A stretch of 64,000 nucleotides of DNA. It comes from Tepidimonas taiwanensis. GTDB lineage: Bacteria; Pseudomonadota; Gammaproteobacteria; Burkholderiales; Burkholderiaceae_C. The stretch is from assembly GCF_020162115.1 (NCBI RefSeq), contig NZ_CP083911.1:124001-188000 (forward strand), in the 5' to 3' direction. Numbering within the stretch: the first letter of the stretch is position 1; each line of letters opens with the position of its first letter. The position numbers and the translations under genes were made by a program. The notes beneath the pieces are model-generated. The model was not told where the DNA came from. It saw nothing but the letters and a program-made list of their open reading frames with translations, and made no database searches. Below are positions 18,463-26,541 of the stretch, in pieces.

Positions 18463-19977
18463 TTACCGCTGGGGCCCGGTGGGACCCAGCGCCCGTGCGC
18501 GCCAGCAGGCGAGCGCGCACAAGGCGGCAAGCAGGCCAAAGGTCTCGGCAAAGGCGGCCAGGCGTGGGCCGGGTGTGCCGGCGGCGATGGTTGCACCGTG
18601 GACGGCCAGCCGCCACTGCAGCACGACGCCGCTCAGGCTCACACCGACCGAGCCACCCAGCATGCGCAGCACGTTGATGGCGCTGGAGCCCGCCGGCAAG
18701 TGGGCTGCGGGCAGACCCCGCAGCGCCCCCAGGTTGAGCGAGGGCAGCACAAAGCCCAAGCCCACGCGGCCCAGTATGACCAGCGCCACGAGCCACACCA
18801 GCGGCGTGTGCCCGTCGACGAGCCCGAACGCCGCGAACGACAGTGCCAGCAGCGCCAGCCCCGATTGCACCAGGCGATGGGGGGGCTGGCGGTCGGCGAG
18901 TCGGCCTACCATGGCGATGGTGCCCGCCAGCGCCAGCCCCGCGGGCAGCAGCAAGGTGCCCACGTGTGCCGCCGACAGCCCCATGCCCATTTGCAGGTAC
19001 AACGGAATGAGGTAGGTCGAGCCAAACAGGGCGGCACCATAGATCAGCGCCACCAGGCCGCCTGCGGCGAAGTGCCGCTGGCCGAAAACGTCGAGTGACA
19101 GCAGGGCCGCGGGGTTGCCGTGGCGCTGGCGGCGGCGCTGCCACGCCACGAAGCCCGCCAGCGCTGCCGCCGACGCGGCCAGCAGCAGAGCCGCCTGCAG
19201 CGGCGGGCCCGCGTGCAGGCTCACCAGGCCTGTCAGCAGCGTCAGCGTTGCCGCGCTGGCCATCAGCAGGCCCCAGCGGTCCAGTGCCAGATCGGGCTGT
19301 GGTGCCACACCGCCCGGTGCGGTGACGGGGACGTAGCGGCGGGCCAGGGCGATCGCCAGCAGGCCGAAGGGCACGACCATGAAAAAAACCGAGCGCCAGC
19401 CTGCCAGTTCCACCAGCACGCCGCCCAGGCTCGGGCCCAGCGCGGGTGCCAGCACCACACCCATGCCAAAGAGGCCGCTGGCACGCCCTTGTTCGCTGGG
19501 CGAAAAGGCGCGCAGGATGATGATGGCGGGGATGGGCTGCACGATGCCGGCGGCGACTCCCTCGGCGATGCGGGCTGCGAGCACCCACGGATAGTGGGTG
19601 GCCACGCCGCCCAGGATGCCCCCCAGCAGCAGCACCAGCATGCACAGCTCGTAAGTGCGCCGAAAGCCGAAGCGCGCCAACATCCACGGTGTGGTCAGCA
19701 TGGCCACCACCGAGGCCGCCATGAAGCCCGAGGTCACCCACTGGGCTTGATCCTGGCCAAGCGTGAAGTGGTGGCTGAGTTCGGGGATGGCGACGTTGAC
19801 GACGGTGGACGACATCAGCGCCGCGATGGCCCCGACCATGACCGACATCAGCAAGCGCCAGCGATATCGCTCACCATAGCGGGCTTGCAGCGCTTGCAAG
19901 CTGTCCGCGAGGGCTGCAGGATTGGGGCTGGAGGGGGTGTCGTTGCCTGTGGGACGGCGCGGGTCGTCAGCGGGCAT
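18463..19977 (-). CDS. DHA2-family (EmrB/QacA-type) MFS drug transporter
   Basis: A 504-residue inner-membrane protein with about 14 hydrophobic segments. After a ~40-residue polar N-terminus it has LMSVMVGAIAALMSSTVVNVAIPELS, the DHA2 signature around TM1 with the LDxTVVNVALP-like motif slightly altered (MSSTVVNVAIP). The TM4-5 motif GVAAGIVQPIPAIIILRAFSPSEQGRASGLFGMGVVLAPALGPSLGG is well conserved. Such pumps expel amphiphilic drugs with or without a membrane-fusion partner; none is adjacent. It is divergent from pyrF with only 56 bases between starts, and has TATGAT 6 bases before its ATG. Confidence 0.92.
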   Translation of the reverse strand: MPADDPRRPTGNDTPSSPNPAALADSLQALQARYGERYRWRLLMSVMVGAIAALMSSTVVNVAIPELSHHFTLGQDQAQWVTSGFMAASVVAMLTTPWMLARFGFRRTYELCMLVLLLGGILGGVATHYPWVLAARIAEGVAAGIVQPIPAIIILRAFSPSEQGRASGLFGMGVVLAPALGPSLGGVLVELAGWRSVFFMVVPFGLLAIALARRYVPVTAPGGVAPQPDLALDRWGLLMASAATLTLLTGLVSLHAGPPLQAALLLAASAAALAGFVAWQRRRQRHGNPAALLSLDVFGQRHFAAGGLVALIYGAALFGSTYLIPLYLQMGMGLSAAHVGTLLLPAGLALAGTIAMVGRLADRQPPHRLVQSGLALLALSFAAFGLVDGHTPLVWLVALVILGRVGLGFVLPSLNLGALRGLPAAHLPAGSSAINVLRMLGGSVGVSLSGVVLQWRLAVHGATIAAGTPGPRLAAFAETFGLLAALCALACWRARALGPTGPQR

Positions 19978-19983
19978 GGCGGC

Positions 19984-20027
19984 ATCATAGCGCTGAGGAC
20001 TGTTCCGCCGGGGGGACTGCCTACAAT
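19984..20027. promoter_or_regulatory. Overlapping divergent promoters of the DHA2 MFS gene and pyrF
   Basis: Two -10 boxes face away from each other inside a 56-base gap: TATGAT on the minus strand (19984-19989, 6 bases from the MFS ATG) and TACAAT on the plus strand (20022-20027, 6 bases from the pyrF ATG). Their -35 regions must overlap, so the two genes probably compete for RNA polymerase. Neither start codon has a Shine-Dalgarno sequence. Confidence 0.45.
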
Positions 20028-20033
20028 GCGGCC

Positions 20034-20867
20034 ATGGACTTCATCGAGATGTTGCTGGCGGCCGAACAGCGCCATCGCTCGCGCTTGTGTGTCGGCCTCG
20101 ACCCCGAGCCGTCGCGGCTGCCAGGGCGCTGGCGTGGCGACCCCGCGCATCTGTACGATTTCTGTGCCGCCATCGTGGACGCGACGGCGGACCTGGTGAT
20201 CGCCTACAAGCCGCAGATCGCGTACTTCGCCGCGCACGGGGCGGAGGGCCAGCTCGAGCGCCTGATGGCGCACATCCGCGTCACCGCGCCGGACGTGCCG
20301 ATCATCCTGGATGCCAAGCGCGGCGACATCGGCAGCACCGCGGAGCAATACGCCAAGGAGGCGTTCGAGCGCTACGGGGCGGACGCGGTGACGCTGTCAC
20401 CGTTCATGGGGTTCGATTCGGTGGAGCCGTACCTGCGCTATCACGGCAAGGGGGTGTTTTTGTTGTGCCGCACCAGCAACCCCGGCGGGGACGACCTGCA
20501 GGCGCGCCGGCTGGCCGATGTGCCGGGCGAGCCGCGCCTGTACGAGCACATCGCGGCGCTGGCGCAGGGGCCGTGGAACCGCAACGGCCAGATGGGGCTG
20601 GTGGTGGGGGCCACCTACCCGCAGGAGATCGAGCGTGTGCGCGCCATCGCGCCGACGGTGCCGCTGCTGATTCCCGGCGTCGGCGCCCAGGGCGGGGACG
20701 CCGCGACCACTGTGCGCGCCGGCTGGCGCGGTGACGCGCAGGGGCGCACGACTGGGCCAGTGGTGGTGAATTCTTCTCGCGCCATTTTGTACGCCAGCGG
20801 CGACGATGGGTTCGCAGTCGCGGCACGGGCCGAGGCACAGCGAACGCGCGCCGCGTTGTGGCTTTGA
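20034..20867 (+). CDS. pyrF: Orotidine 5'-phosphate decarboxylase
   Basis: Last enzyme of UMP synthesis, cytosolic, 277 residues, the longer PyrF subfamily 2 also seen in mycobacteria and many proteobacteria. The substrate site is visible as CVGLDPEP, IAYKPQIAYF, and the catalytic Asp-Lys-Asp segment ILDAKRGDIGSTAEQYAKEAF. VTLSPFMGFDSVEPYL and LLIPGVGAQGGD (phosphate-binding) follow. The start is fixed by family alignment; no ribosome-binding site is present and the -10 box is 6 bases away, so a leaderless mRNA is likely. Confidence 0.96.
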   Translation: MDFIEMLLAAEQRHRSRLCVGLDPEPSRLPGRWRGDPAHLYDFCAAIVDATADLVIAYKPQIAYFAAHGAEGQLERLMAHIRVTAPDVPIILDAKRGDIGSTAEQYAKEAFERYGADAVTLSPFMGFDSVEPYLRYHGKGVFLLCRTSNPGGDDLQARRLADVPGEPRLYEHIAALAQGPWNRNGQMGLVVGATYPQEIERVRAIAPTVPLLIPGVGAQGGDAATTVRAGWRGDAQGRTTGPVVVNSSRAILYASGDDGFAVAARAEAQRTRAALWL

Positions 20868-20939
20868 GGTTTGGAGTGGCGCTGTGCCGCCAACGGCCGC
20901 TGGCTGACACGCGGCACCGGCAGGCCGCGCTGTCGTTCT

Positions 20940-21302
20940 TCAGGCGGTGCGGAATTGCACATGGATGCCGGCCAGCGCGATGATGTCGCCATCGTGCAGC
21001 ACCGCACCCGAGGCCGGCAGGGGCTGTCCGTTGAGGCGTGCCGGTGCCTCACCTGCCGCTTGGGTGAGGCGGTAGCCGGCTGAGCAGCGCTCGACCACTG
21101 CCACCGCGGTGCCGGGCTTGCCGATGGTGGTGCTGGGTTTGGTCAGCGGCAATGTACGCCCGGCCGCCGGTCCGTCGAGCACGACGATGTGTGCCGCAGG
21201 CGTCGGGGGGGTGGGCGGCGCTGCGGGGGCTGGTGCTACTGGGGCCGGTGCGGGGGTGGCCGGCGTGGCCGTGAGATTGGGCGGATCGGTTCGCTCCGTC
21301 AA
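20940..21302 (-). CDS. FHA-like protein with Pro/Ala-rich N-terminus (TTG start)
   Basis: A 120-residue protein with a ~38-residue Pro/Ala-rich leader and a compact beta-rich domain, HIVVLDGPAAGRTLPLTKPSTTIG through DGDIIALAGIHVQF. The layout (GxxxG, strand with TIGKPG, late GDxIxLAG) resembles an FHA fold, but the Ser/His phosphothreonine-binding residues of classical FHA are not obvious. The start is a TTG whose bases overlap the stop of the preceding FHA gene, implying translational coupling. With the FHA and PP2C genes it forms a three-gene unit, suggesting phospho-dependent signalling. Confidence is lower for function than for the gene. Confidence 0.7.
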   Translation of the reverse strand: MTERTDPPNLTATPATPAPAPVAPAPAAPPTPPTPAAHIVVLDGPAAGRTLPLTKPSTTIGKPGTAVAVVERCSAGYRLTQAAGEAPARLNGQPLPASGAVLHDGDIIALAGIHVQFRTA

Positions 21303-21658
21303 CGTCGGGGGCTGCGGTCCGTGCGCCGGCGGGGTGTGCGGTGCGGGCCGGGGGGTGGGAAGGGGGGCGATTCGTCCGCGAGCCGCAGCTGATAGCGCGC
21401 GATTTCGATCACGTCCTTGGGGCCGATGTCGGCCGAGACGATGGTGCGCCCGTTGACGTAGGTGCCGTTGGTGCTGTTGAGGTCCAGAACCTGTACGCGA
21501 CCGTCGGGTTGGAGCACGAACACCGCGTGCTCGCCGCTGACGGCAAGATGTTCCATCACGATATCGTTATATGGCCGGCGCCCCACGGTGGTGCGGGGGC
21601 GCGTGAGCGGGACGCGCTGCAGCTCACGTCCATCGAGCGTGATGATCAGCGTGGGCAT
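21299..21658 (-). CDS. FHA domain protein
   Basis: A 119-residue cytosolic protein with an FHA (forkhead-associated) phosphothreonine-recognition domain in residues 1-95. Motifs are TVGRRPYNDI (GR core), LAVSGEHAVF (SxxH) and VLDLNSTNGTYVNG (the N-G-T loop), all intact, so binding of phosphothreonine peptides is expected. The C-terminal ~25 residues are Pro/Arg-rich and probably disordered. It overlaps the PP2C gene by 35 bases and the next FHA-like gene by 3-4 bases. No Ser/Thr kinase gene lies in the window. Confidence 0.93.
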   Translation of the reverse strand: MPTLIITLDGRELQRVPLTRPRTTVGRRPYNDIVMEHLAVSGEHAVFVLQPDGRVQVLDLNSTNGTYVNGRTIVSADIGPKDVIEIARYQLRLADESPPFPPPGPHRTPRRRTDRSPRR

Positions 21659-22397
21659 GGGGGCTCCCTCCGGTGTTGGTGCAGTAAATCATGGCCACGG
21701 CGATATTGTCGCTGCCGCCTGCCGCGTTGGCCGCGTCGATGAGCGCCAGCGCGGTGGCTGGCCCGAGGGGTGCGTTGCACAGGATCGCCTCGATCTCGGC
21801 ATCACTGAGCATTTCGGTCAATCCGTCAGAACACAGCAAATAGGTGTCGCCCGCCTGCACGGTGTGCTTTGCCACGTCGACGGTGACCGCGGGCAAGGCC
21901 CCGACCGCCCGCGTGACGATGTTGCGGTAATCCACGTGGTGAATGTCATCCGGGTGCAGCCAGCCGGCGTCGATGTACTCCTGCACGAGCGTGTGGTCAC
22001 GCGTCAGGGCAACGAGCCGCCCGTGGCGCAGTCGGTACAGGCGCGAGTCGCCCACGTGGGCCACCGTGAGCTGTTCGCCGCTGACGAGCACGGCCACGAC
22101 GGTGGTGGCCATGCCATGATAAGCGGCGTGGCGCTGGGCGTGCGCGTGGATGCGCTGATTGGCCGCCTCGATGGCGCTGCGCAGCCGTTCGTCGGCAGCG
22201 CGTGGGGTTGACGCGGTGCGCACGATCTCCGCGACGGTGTCGCAACACAGGCGGCTGGCCACTTCCCCCGCGTTGTAGCCGCCCAAGCCGTCGGCCACCA
22301 CCACAAGACCGATGTCGGGCTCGATGCGAACGGTGTCTTCGTTGTTCGGGCGCACACGGCCGGGGTCGGTGGCGCACGCAAAGCGGTACGACAACAT
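21624..22397 (-). CDS. PP2C-family protein serine/threonine phosphatase
   Basis: A 257-residue metal-dependent phosphatase of the Stp1/PrpC type. Metal-binding motifs are all present: NEDTV, VADGLGGYNAGEVAS, VAHVGDSRLYRLR, LCSDGLTEML and GGSDNIAVAM. It presumably reverses Ser/Thr phosphorylation read by the two FHA proteins encoded downstream. The ATG at 22397 gives the standard MLSYRFACATDPGRVRPNNED start; further in-frame upstream sequence is not family-like. Its promoter must lie in the ~60 bases before the sucCD terminator. Confidence 0.94.
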   Translation of the reverse strand: MLSYRFACATDPGRVRPNNEDTVRIEPDIGLVVVADGLGGYNAGEVASRLCCDTVAEIVRTASTPRAADERLRSAIEAANQRIHAHAQRHAAYHGMATTVVAVLVSGEQLTVAHVGDSRLYRLRHGRLVALTRDHTLVQEYIDAGWLHPDDIHHVDYRNIVTRAVGALPAVTVDVAKHTVQAGDTYLLCSDGLTEMLSDAEIEAILCNAPLGPATALALIDAANAAGGSDNIAVAMIYCTNTGGSPHAHADHHARWT

Positions 22398-22458
22398 CAG
22401 GCAGCGCAGAAGCGATATGGCGCGACGCCGGAGCCTGCAGTGTAGCCGCTGTGCCCAG

Positions 22459-22485
22459 AAAAATGCCCCGCACGGGGCGGGGCAT
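22459..22485 (-). terminator. Intrinsic terminator of sucCD
   Basis: On the minus strand an 8-bp perfect stem ATGCCCCG/CGGGGCAT with a 7-base loop is followed directly by TTTTT. It lies about 28 bases after the sucD stop codon and is the clearest intrinsic terminator in the window. Confidence 0.85.
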
Positions 22486-22512
22486 CGGGGCCGTGTGCGG
22501 TGGGGCGCGCCG

Positions 22513-23406
22513 TCAGAGCAGGCTCTTGAGCAGCTTGCCCATCTCGGACGGGTTGCGCGTGACCTTGAAGCCGCACTCCTCCATGATGGCGAGCTTGGCC
22601 TCGGCGGTGTCGGCACCGCCCGAGATCAGCGCGCCGGCATGGCCCATGCGCTTGCCCGGCGGCGCGGTGACACCGGCGATGAAGCCGACGACGGGTTTTT
22701 TCATGTGGTCCTTGCACCAGCGGGCGGCTTCGGCCTCGTCCGGCCCGCCGATCTCGCCGATCATGATCACGGCGTCGGTGTCCGGGTCGTCGTTGAACAT
22801 CTTCATCACGTCGATGTGCTTGAGCCCGTTGATCGGGTCGCCGCCGATGCCCACGGCCGAGCTTTGTCCCAGGCCCAGCTCGGTCAGTTGCGCCACGGCC
22901 TCATACGTGAGCGTGCCGGAGCGCGAGACGACGCCGATGCGGCCCTTGCGGTGGATGTGGCCGGGCATGATGCCGATCTTGATTTCATCGGGCGTGATCA
23001 GGCCGGGGCAGTTGGGGCCGAGCAGCAGGGTCTTCTTGCCGCCGGCGGCCTCCTTGGCCTTCATCTTGTTGCGCACCATCAGCATGTCGCGCACGGGGAT
23101 GCCTTCGGTGATGCAGATGACGAGATCCAGGTCGGCCTCCACCGCTTCCCAGATCGCGTCGGCCGCGCCGGCCGGCGGCACGTAGATGACGCTGACCGTG
23201 GCACCCGTGGCCTCCTTGGCGTCGCGCACGCTGGCATAGATGGGGATGCCCTCGAAGTCTTCACCGGCTTTCTTCGGGTTGACGCCCGCGACGAAGCAGT
23301 TCTTGCCGTTGGCGTAGTCCCGGCACATGCGGGTGTGGAACTGGCCCGTCTTGCCGGTGATGCCCTGGGTGATGACCTTGGTGTCTTTGTTGATCAGGAT
23401 GGACAT
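22513..23406 (-). CDS. sucD: Succinyl-CoA synthetase alpha subunit
   Basis: TCA-cycle enzyme interconverting succinyl-CoA and succinate with nucleoside triphosphate formation; works as an alpha/beta complex in the cytosol. 297 residues, the usual length. The CoA site (ITGKTGQFH), the phosphohistidine segment GHAGALISGGADTAEAK (His near residue 246) and PNCPGLI are conserved. GAAGGAA lies before the ATG at 23406. It is 29 bases downstream of sucC in the same operon and is followed by a strong terminator. Confidence 0.97.
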   Translation of the reverse strand: MSILINKDTKVITQGITGKTGQFHTRMCRDYANGKNCFVAGVNPKKAGEDFEGIPIYASVRDAKEATGATVSVIYVPPAGAADAIWEAVEADLDLVICITEGIPVRDMLMVRNKMKAKEAAGGKKTLLLGPNCPGLITPDEIKIGIMPGHIHRKGRIGVVSRSGTLTYEAVAQLTELGLGQSSAVGIGGDPINGLKHIDVMKMFNDDPDTDAVIMIGEIGGPDEAEAARWCKDHMKKPVVGFIAGVTAPPGKRMGHAGALISGGADTAEAKLAIMEECGFKVTRNPSEMGKLLKSLL

Positions 23407-23435
23407 GGTGTGCGTTCCTTCTCGGCAAGGGCGGT

Positions 23436-24602
23436 TCAGCGGCCCGCGACGGCGGCCACGACTTTCTGCGCGGCCTCGGCCATGGTGTCGGCGCTGATGA
23501 TCGGCAACCCCGACTCGGCCAGCATCTGCTTGCCCAGCTCCTCGTTGGTGCCCTTCATGCGCACCACCAGCGGGACGTTGAGGTTGACCGCCTTGCACGC
23601 GGCGATGACGCCGGTGGCGATCACGTCGCAGCGCATGATGCCGCCGAAGATGTTGACCAGAATGGCCTTGACGTTCGGGTTGCGCAGCATGATCTTGAAG
23701 GCCTCGGTGACCTTCTCGGCCGTGGCACCGCCGCCGACGTCGAGGAAGTTGGCCGGCTCGCCGCCGAAGAGCTTGATGGTGTCCATCGTCGCCATCGCCA
23801 GCCCCGCGCCGTTGACCAGGCAGCCGATGTTGCCGTCCAGGCTGATGTAGGCGAGGTCGTACTTGCTGGCCTCGACTTCGGCCGGGTCTTCTTCGTCGAG
23901 GTCGCGCAGTGCGACGATTTCCGGGTGGCGGAACAGCGCGTTGCTGTCGAAGTTGAACTTGGCGTCCAGCGCGATCAGGTTGCCTTTGGAGTCGCGGTTG
24001 AGCGGGTTGATCTCGACCAGCGACGCGTCCGTCTCCATGTAGCAGCGGTACAGGTTCTGGAACAGCGTCACCGCCTGGTCGGCCGTGTGGCCTTCCATGC
24101 CGATGCCGGCGGCGAGCTCACGCGCCTGCGCCTCGGTCAGGCCCACCAGCGGGTCGACGAACACCTTGACGATCTTCTCGGGCGTCTTGGCCGCGACTTC
24201 CTCGATGTCCATACCGCCCTCGCTGGAGGCGATGAAGGCGACTTTCTGCGTCGCGCGGTCGGTCAGCACCGAGACGTAGAACTCCTTGCCGATGTCGGCG
24301 CCTTCCTCGATGTAGAGGCGGCGCACCTTCTGCCCCTGCGGGCCGGTCTGGTGCGTGACGAGCTGCATGCCCAGCATGCGGCCGGCGAGCTCGCGCACCT
24401 CGTCGATGGACTTGGCGACCTTGACGCCGCCGCCCTTGCCGCGGCCGCCGGCGTGGATCTGGGCCTTGACGACCCACACCGGGCCGCCGAGCTTCTGGGC
24501 CGCCTCGACCGCCTCTTGCACCGTGAAGGCCGGGATGCCGCGCGGCACCGGCACGCCGAACTGACGCAAGATTTCCTTGCCTTGGTACTCGTGTATCTTC
24601 AT
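23436..24602 (-). CDS. sucC: Succinyl-CoA synthetase beta subunit
   Basis: ATP-grasp subunit that binds nucleotide and succinate. 388 residues, identical in length to E. coli SucC. Conserved: MKIHEYQGKEILRQFGVP, VVKAQIHAGGRGKGGGVK, EINPLNRDSKGNLIALDAK and LDVGGGATAEKVTEAF. AGGAA precedes the ATG. First gene of sucCD. The ~147-base predicted leader contains a CGCCCC/GGGGCG hairpin. Confidence 0.97.
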   Translation of the reverse strand: MKIHEYQGKEILRQFGVPVPRGIPAFTVQEAVEAAQKLGGPVWVVKAQIHAGGRGKGGGVKVAKSIDEVRELAGRMLGMQLVTHQTGPQGQKVRRLYIEEGADIGKEFYVSVLTDRATQKVAFIASSEGGMDIEEVAAKTPEKIVKVFVDPLVGLTEAQARELAAGIGMEGHTADQAVTLFQNLYRCYMETDASLVEINPLNRDSKGNLIALDAKFNFDSNALFRHPEIVALRDLDEEDPAEVEASKYDLAYISLDGNIGCLVNGAGLAMATMDTIKLFGGEPANFLDVGGGATAEKVTEAFKIMLRNPNVKAILVNIFGGIMRCDVIATGVIAACKAVNLNVPLVVRMKGTNEELGKQMLAESGLPIISADTMAEAAQKVVAAVAGR

Positions 24603-24755
24603 GTGGTTCCTGTCTGAAGTGGTGGCGTCTGACGGGAGGTCCGCCCAGCGGCCGTTGAGCGGGATCGCCGCTCGCACGGACGCGCGCACGAGTGCGCGGA
24701 CGCCCCAAAACGGGGCGGCGCGGCAGGGCTGGCGGGCCAGCGCGGGACAGCGCGA

Positions 24756-24788
24756 ACTGTATCATGGTGCGTCGCACAAACCTTGTGC
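24756..24788 (-). promoter_or_regulatory. Candidate extended -10 promoter and operator palindrome for sucCD
   Basis: On the minus strand TGATACAGT fits an extended -10 box (TGn-TACAGT, hexamer at 24756-24761) with no good -35. A perfect palindrome GCACAA-ACC-TTGTGC (24774-24788) covers the -35 position and is also about 35 bases before the argC ATG on the other strand. It could be an operator acting on either gene. Confidence 0.35.
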
Positions 24789-24822
24789 AACGCTGACAAT
24801 CAACCCCTCGGAGTATCTCGCG

Positions 24823-25743
24823 ATGGCCCAGGTATTCATCGATGGCGAAGCGGGCACCACCGGCCTGCAGATCCGGCAACGTTTGCAGGATGTCCCCGGC
24901 GTGACGCTGCTGTCGATCGACCCCGAGCGCCGCAAGGACCCCGCCGCCAAGCGCGCGTGCATGGCGCAGGCGGACGTGGTGATCCTGTGCCTGCACGACG
25001 ACGCAGCGCGCGAGTCGGTGGCGATGATCGAGGCGCTGCGCGCCGAGACGGGGCGCGCCCCGCGTGTGATCGACGCCTCCACCGCGCACCGGGTGGCGCC
25101 CGGCTGGGTGTACGGTTTCGCCGAGCTGACGCCGGGGCAGGCGGAGGCGATCCGCCGCGCCGAGCGCGTGGCCAACCCCGGCTGTTACGCGACGGGCGCG
25201 ATCGCGCTGATCCGTCCGCTCGTCGACGCGGGCCTGATCCCGCCCGACCATCCGCTGACGCTGCCCAGCGTCAGCGGCTACACGGGCGGCGGCCGCCCGA
25301 TGATCGAGGCCTACGAGTCCGGCCAGGCCCCGGCCTTCGAGCTGTACGCGCTGGGACTGCAGCACAAGCACCTGCCGGAAATCATGGCCTACACGGGGCT
25401 GCGGCGGCGGCCGCTGTTCGTGCCGTCGGTGGGCAACTTCCCGCAGGGGATGCTGGTGCAGCTGCCGCTGCACCTGGACCTGTTGCCGGGGCAGGTGCGC
25501 GCGGCCGATTTGCACGACGCGCTGGCGGCGCACTACGCCGGCAGCGCGTGGGTGAGCGTCGAGCCGCCCACGGCGGACGGCAAGCTCGACGCCGTGGCGC
25601 TGGCGGGCACCGACCGGCTGGAGCTGCGCGTCTACGGCAACGAGACGCACCGCCACGCGCTGCTGGTCGCGCGGCTGGATAACCTCGGCAAAGGCGCCAG
25701 CGGCGCCGCGGTGCAGAACCTGCGGCTGATGCTGGGGGTGTGA
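24823..25743 (+). CDS. argC: N-acetyl-gamma-glutamyl-phosphate reductase (type 2, short form)
   Basis: Arginine-biosynthesis enzyme reducing N-acetyl-glutamyl phosphate with NADPH. 306 residues, matching the short type 2 ArgC found in proteobacteria, which begins FIDGEAGTTGLQIRQRL. The active-site cysteine is in VANPGCYATG and the catalytic His lies in GLQHKHLPE. No clear ribosome-binding site precedes the ATG, which is fixed by family alignment. Divergent from sucC. Confidence 0.95.
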   Translation: MAQVFIDGEAGTTGLQIRQRLQDVPGVTLLSIDPERRKDPAAKRACMAQADVVILCLHDDAARESVAMIEALRAETGRAPRVIDASTAHRVAPGWVYGFAELTPGQAEAIRRAERVANPGCYATGAIALIRPLVDAGLIPPDHPLTLPSVSGYTGGGRPMIEAYESGQAPAFELYALGLQHKHLPEIMAYTGLRRRPLFVPSVGNFPQGMLVQLPLHLDLLPGQVRAADLHDALAAHYAGSAWVSVEPPTADGKLDAVALAGTDRLELRVYGNETHRHALLVARLDNLGKGASGAAVQNLRLMLGV

Positions 25744-25798
25744 GCGGGCGTTGGGGGCTTCCCCGGAGACCGTGATCGGGATGGCTTTACGGGCACGG

Positions 25799-25831
25799 TT
25801 GTCAAACACCGCGTCAAGGTGTCATCATGAC
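25799..25831 (+). promoter_or_regulatory. Promoter and operator of the VapBC-like module
   Basis: TTGTCA (5/6) and CATCAT (4/6) are spaced by 18 bases. A perfect 11-bp palindrome GTCAT-C-ATGAC (25821-25831) overlaps the -10 box, the position expected for autoregulation by a ribbon-helix-helix antitoxin. Confidence 0.45.
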
Positions 25832-25856
25832 GCGACATAACGCAAAGGAGCGCGAG

Positions 25857-26102
25857 ATGGCCGTCACGCTGACCTTGAAAGGTGTTCCGGACGATGTGTA
25901 CGAGCGATTGAAGCAGGCCGCGGCAGCGAATCATCGGAGCCTCAACGGCGAAATCATCGCTCTGCTGCAGTCCCAGGTCTTTCCGCGCCGCCTGTCTGCT
26001 CAGGAGCACTTGGCCGCCATCCGGGCGGTGCGGGCCCGATTGAAAGCGACGGACTTTGACCACACGCTCATCGACGGGATGAAACGCGAGGGGCGTGCAT
26101 GA
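25857..26102 (+). CDS. Ribbon-helix-helix antitoxin (FitA/VapB type)
   Basis: An 81-residue protein beginning MAVTLTLKGVPDDVYERLKQAAAANHRSLNGEIIALL, a typical Arc/FitA-like ribbon-helix-helix DNA-binding unit: beta strand, then two helices with the RSLNGEI motif. The C-terminal ~40 residues would neutralise the toxin. AAAGGAG lies 6 bases before ATG 25857, which decides the start over an in-frame ATG at 25827. The stop overlaps the toxin ATG by 4 bases (ATGA), as usual for toxin-antitoxin pairs. Confidence 0.88.
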   Translation: MAVTLTLKGVPDDVYERLKQAAAANHRSLNGEIIALLQSQVFPRRLSAQEHLAAIRAVRARLKATDFDHTLIDGMKREGRA

Positions 26103-26494
26103 TCGTTGTGGATGTCAACGTCATTGCATACCTCTTGATTCCCGGACGATACACGGCGAGTGCGGAGGCCCTGCTGGAGAGCGATCCCGTATGGGCAGTG
26201 CCTCGGTTGTGGCGCAGCGAATTGCGCAACATCTTGGCGACGTATGTGCGAACCCAGAAGATGGCGCTGCAGGACGCGTTGGCGCTTTTCCAGCGCGCAT
26301 CGGAAATCATCGACACCGAAGAATACGAGGTCGATACGGCGTCTGTTTTGCGCCTGAGTGAGGCCAGCCGGTGTTCGGCCTACGACTGCGAGTACGTCGC
26401 GCTTGCTGACTTCCTCGATGTGGATTTCGTGACCGCAGACAAGAAACTGGCGAACGCCTTTCCGCGGCGAGCGCGGCTGCTGCTCGAAGTGTGA
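26099..26494 (+). CDS. PIN-domain ribonuclease toxin (VapC/FitB type)
   Basis: A 131-residue PIN-domain protein. Acidic residues expected for Mg2+-dependent RNA cleavage are visible: Asp5 in MIVVDVNVIAYLL, Glu in RSELRNIL, Asp in SAYDCEYVALA and Asp in DFVTADKKLA. VapC toxins cut tRNA or rRNA and are inactivated by the VapB partner, here the overlapping upstream gene. Start and overlap define a complete module. It is convergent with a metallo-beta-lactamase-fold gene. Confidence 0.92.
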   Translation: MIVVDVNVIAYLLIPGRYTASAEALLESDPVWAVPRLWRSELRNILATYVRTQKMALQDALALFQRASEIIDTEEYEVDTASVLRLSEASRCSAYDCEYVALADFLDVDFVTADKKLANAFPRRARLLLEV

Positions 26495-26504
26495 GATGGC
26501 GTGT

Positions 26505-26541
26505 CGTCTAGGCGGTAGACGCGCTTGACAGCCGACTGTCA
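26505..26541. terminator. Pair of small hairpins between convergent genes
   Basis: CGTCTA-GGCGG-TAGACG (26505-26521) and TGACAG-CCGA-CTGTCA (26526-26541) are perfect 6-bp stems in the 44-base gap between vapC and the MBL-fold gene; the second includes the MBL stop codon. No long U-run follows, so termination is only a suggestion. Confidence 0.35.
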
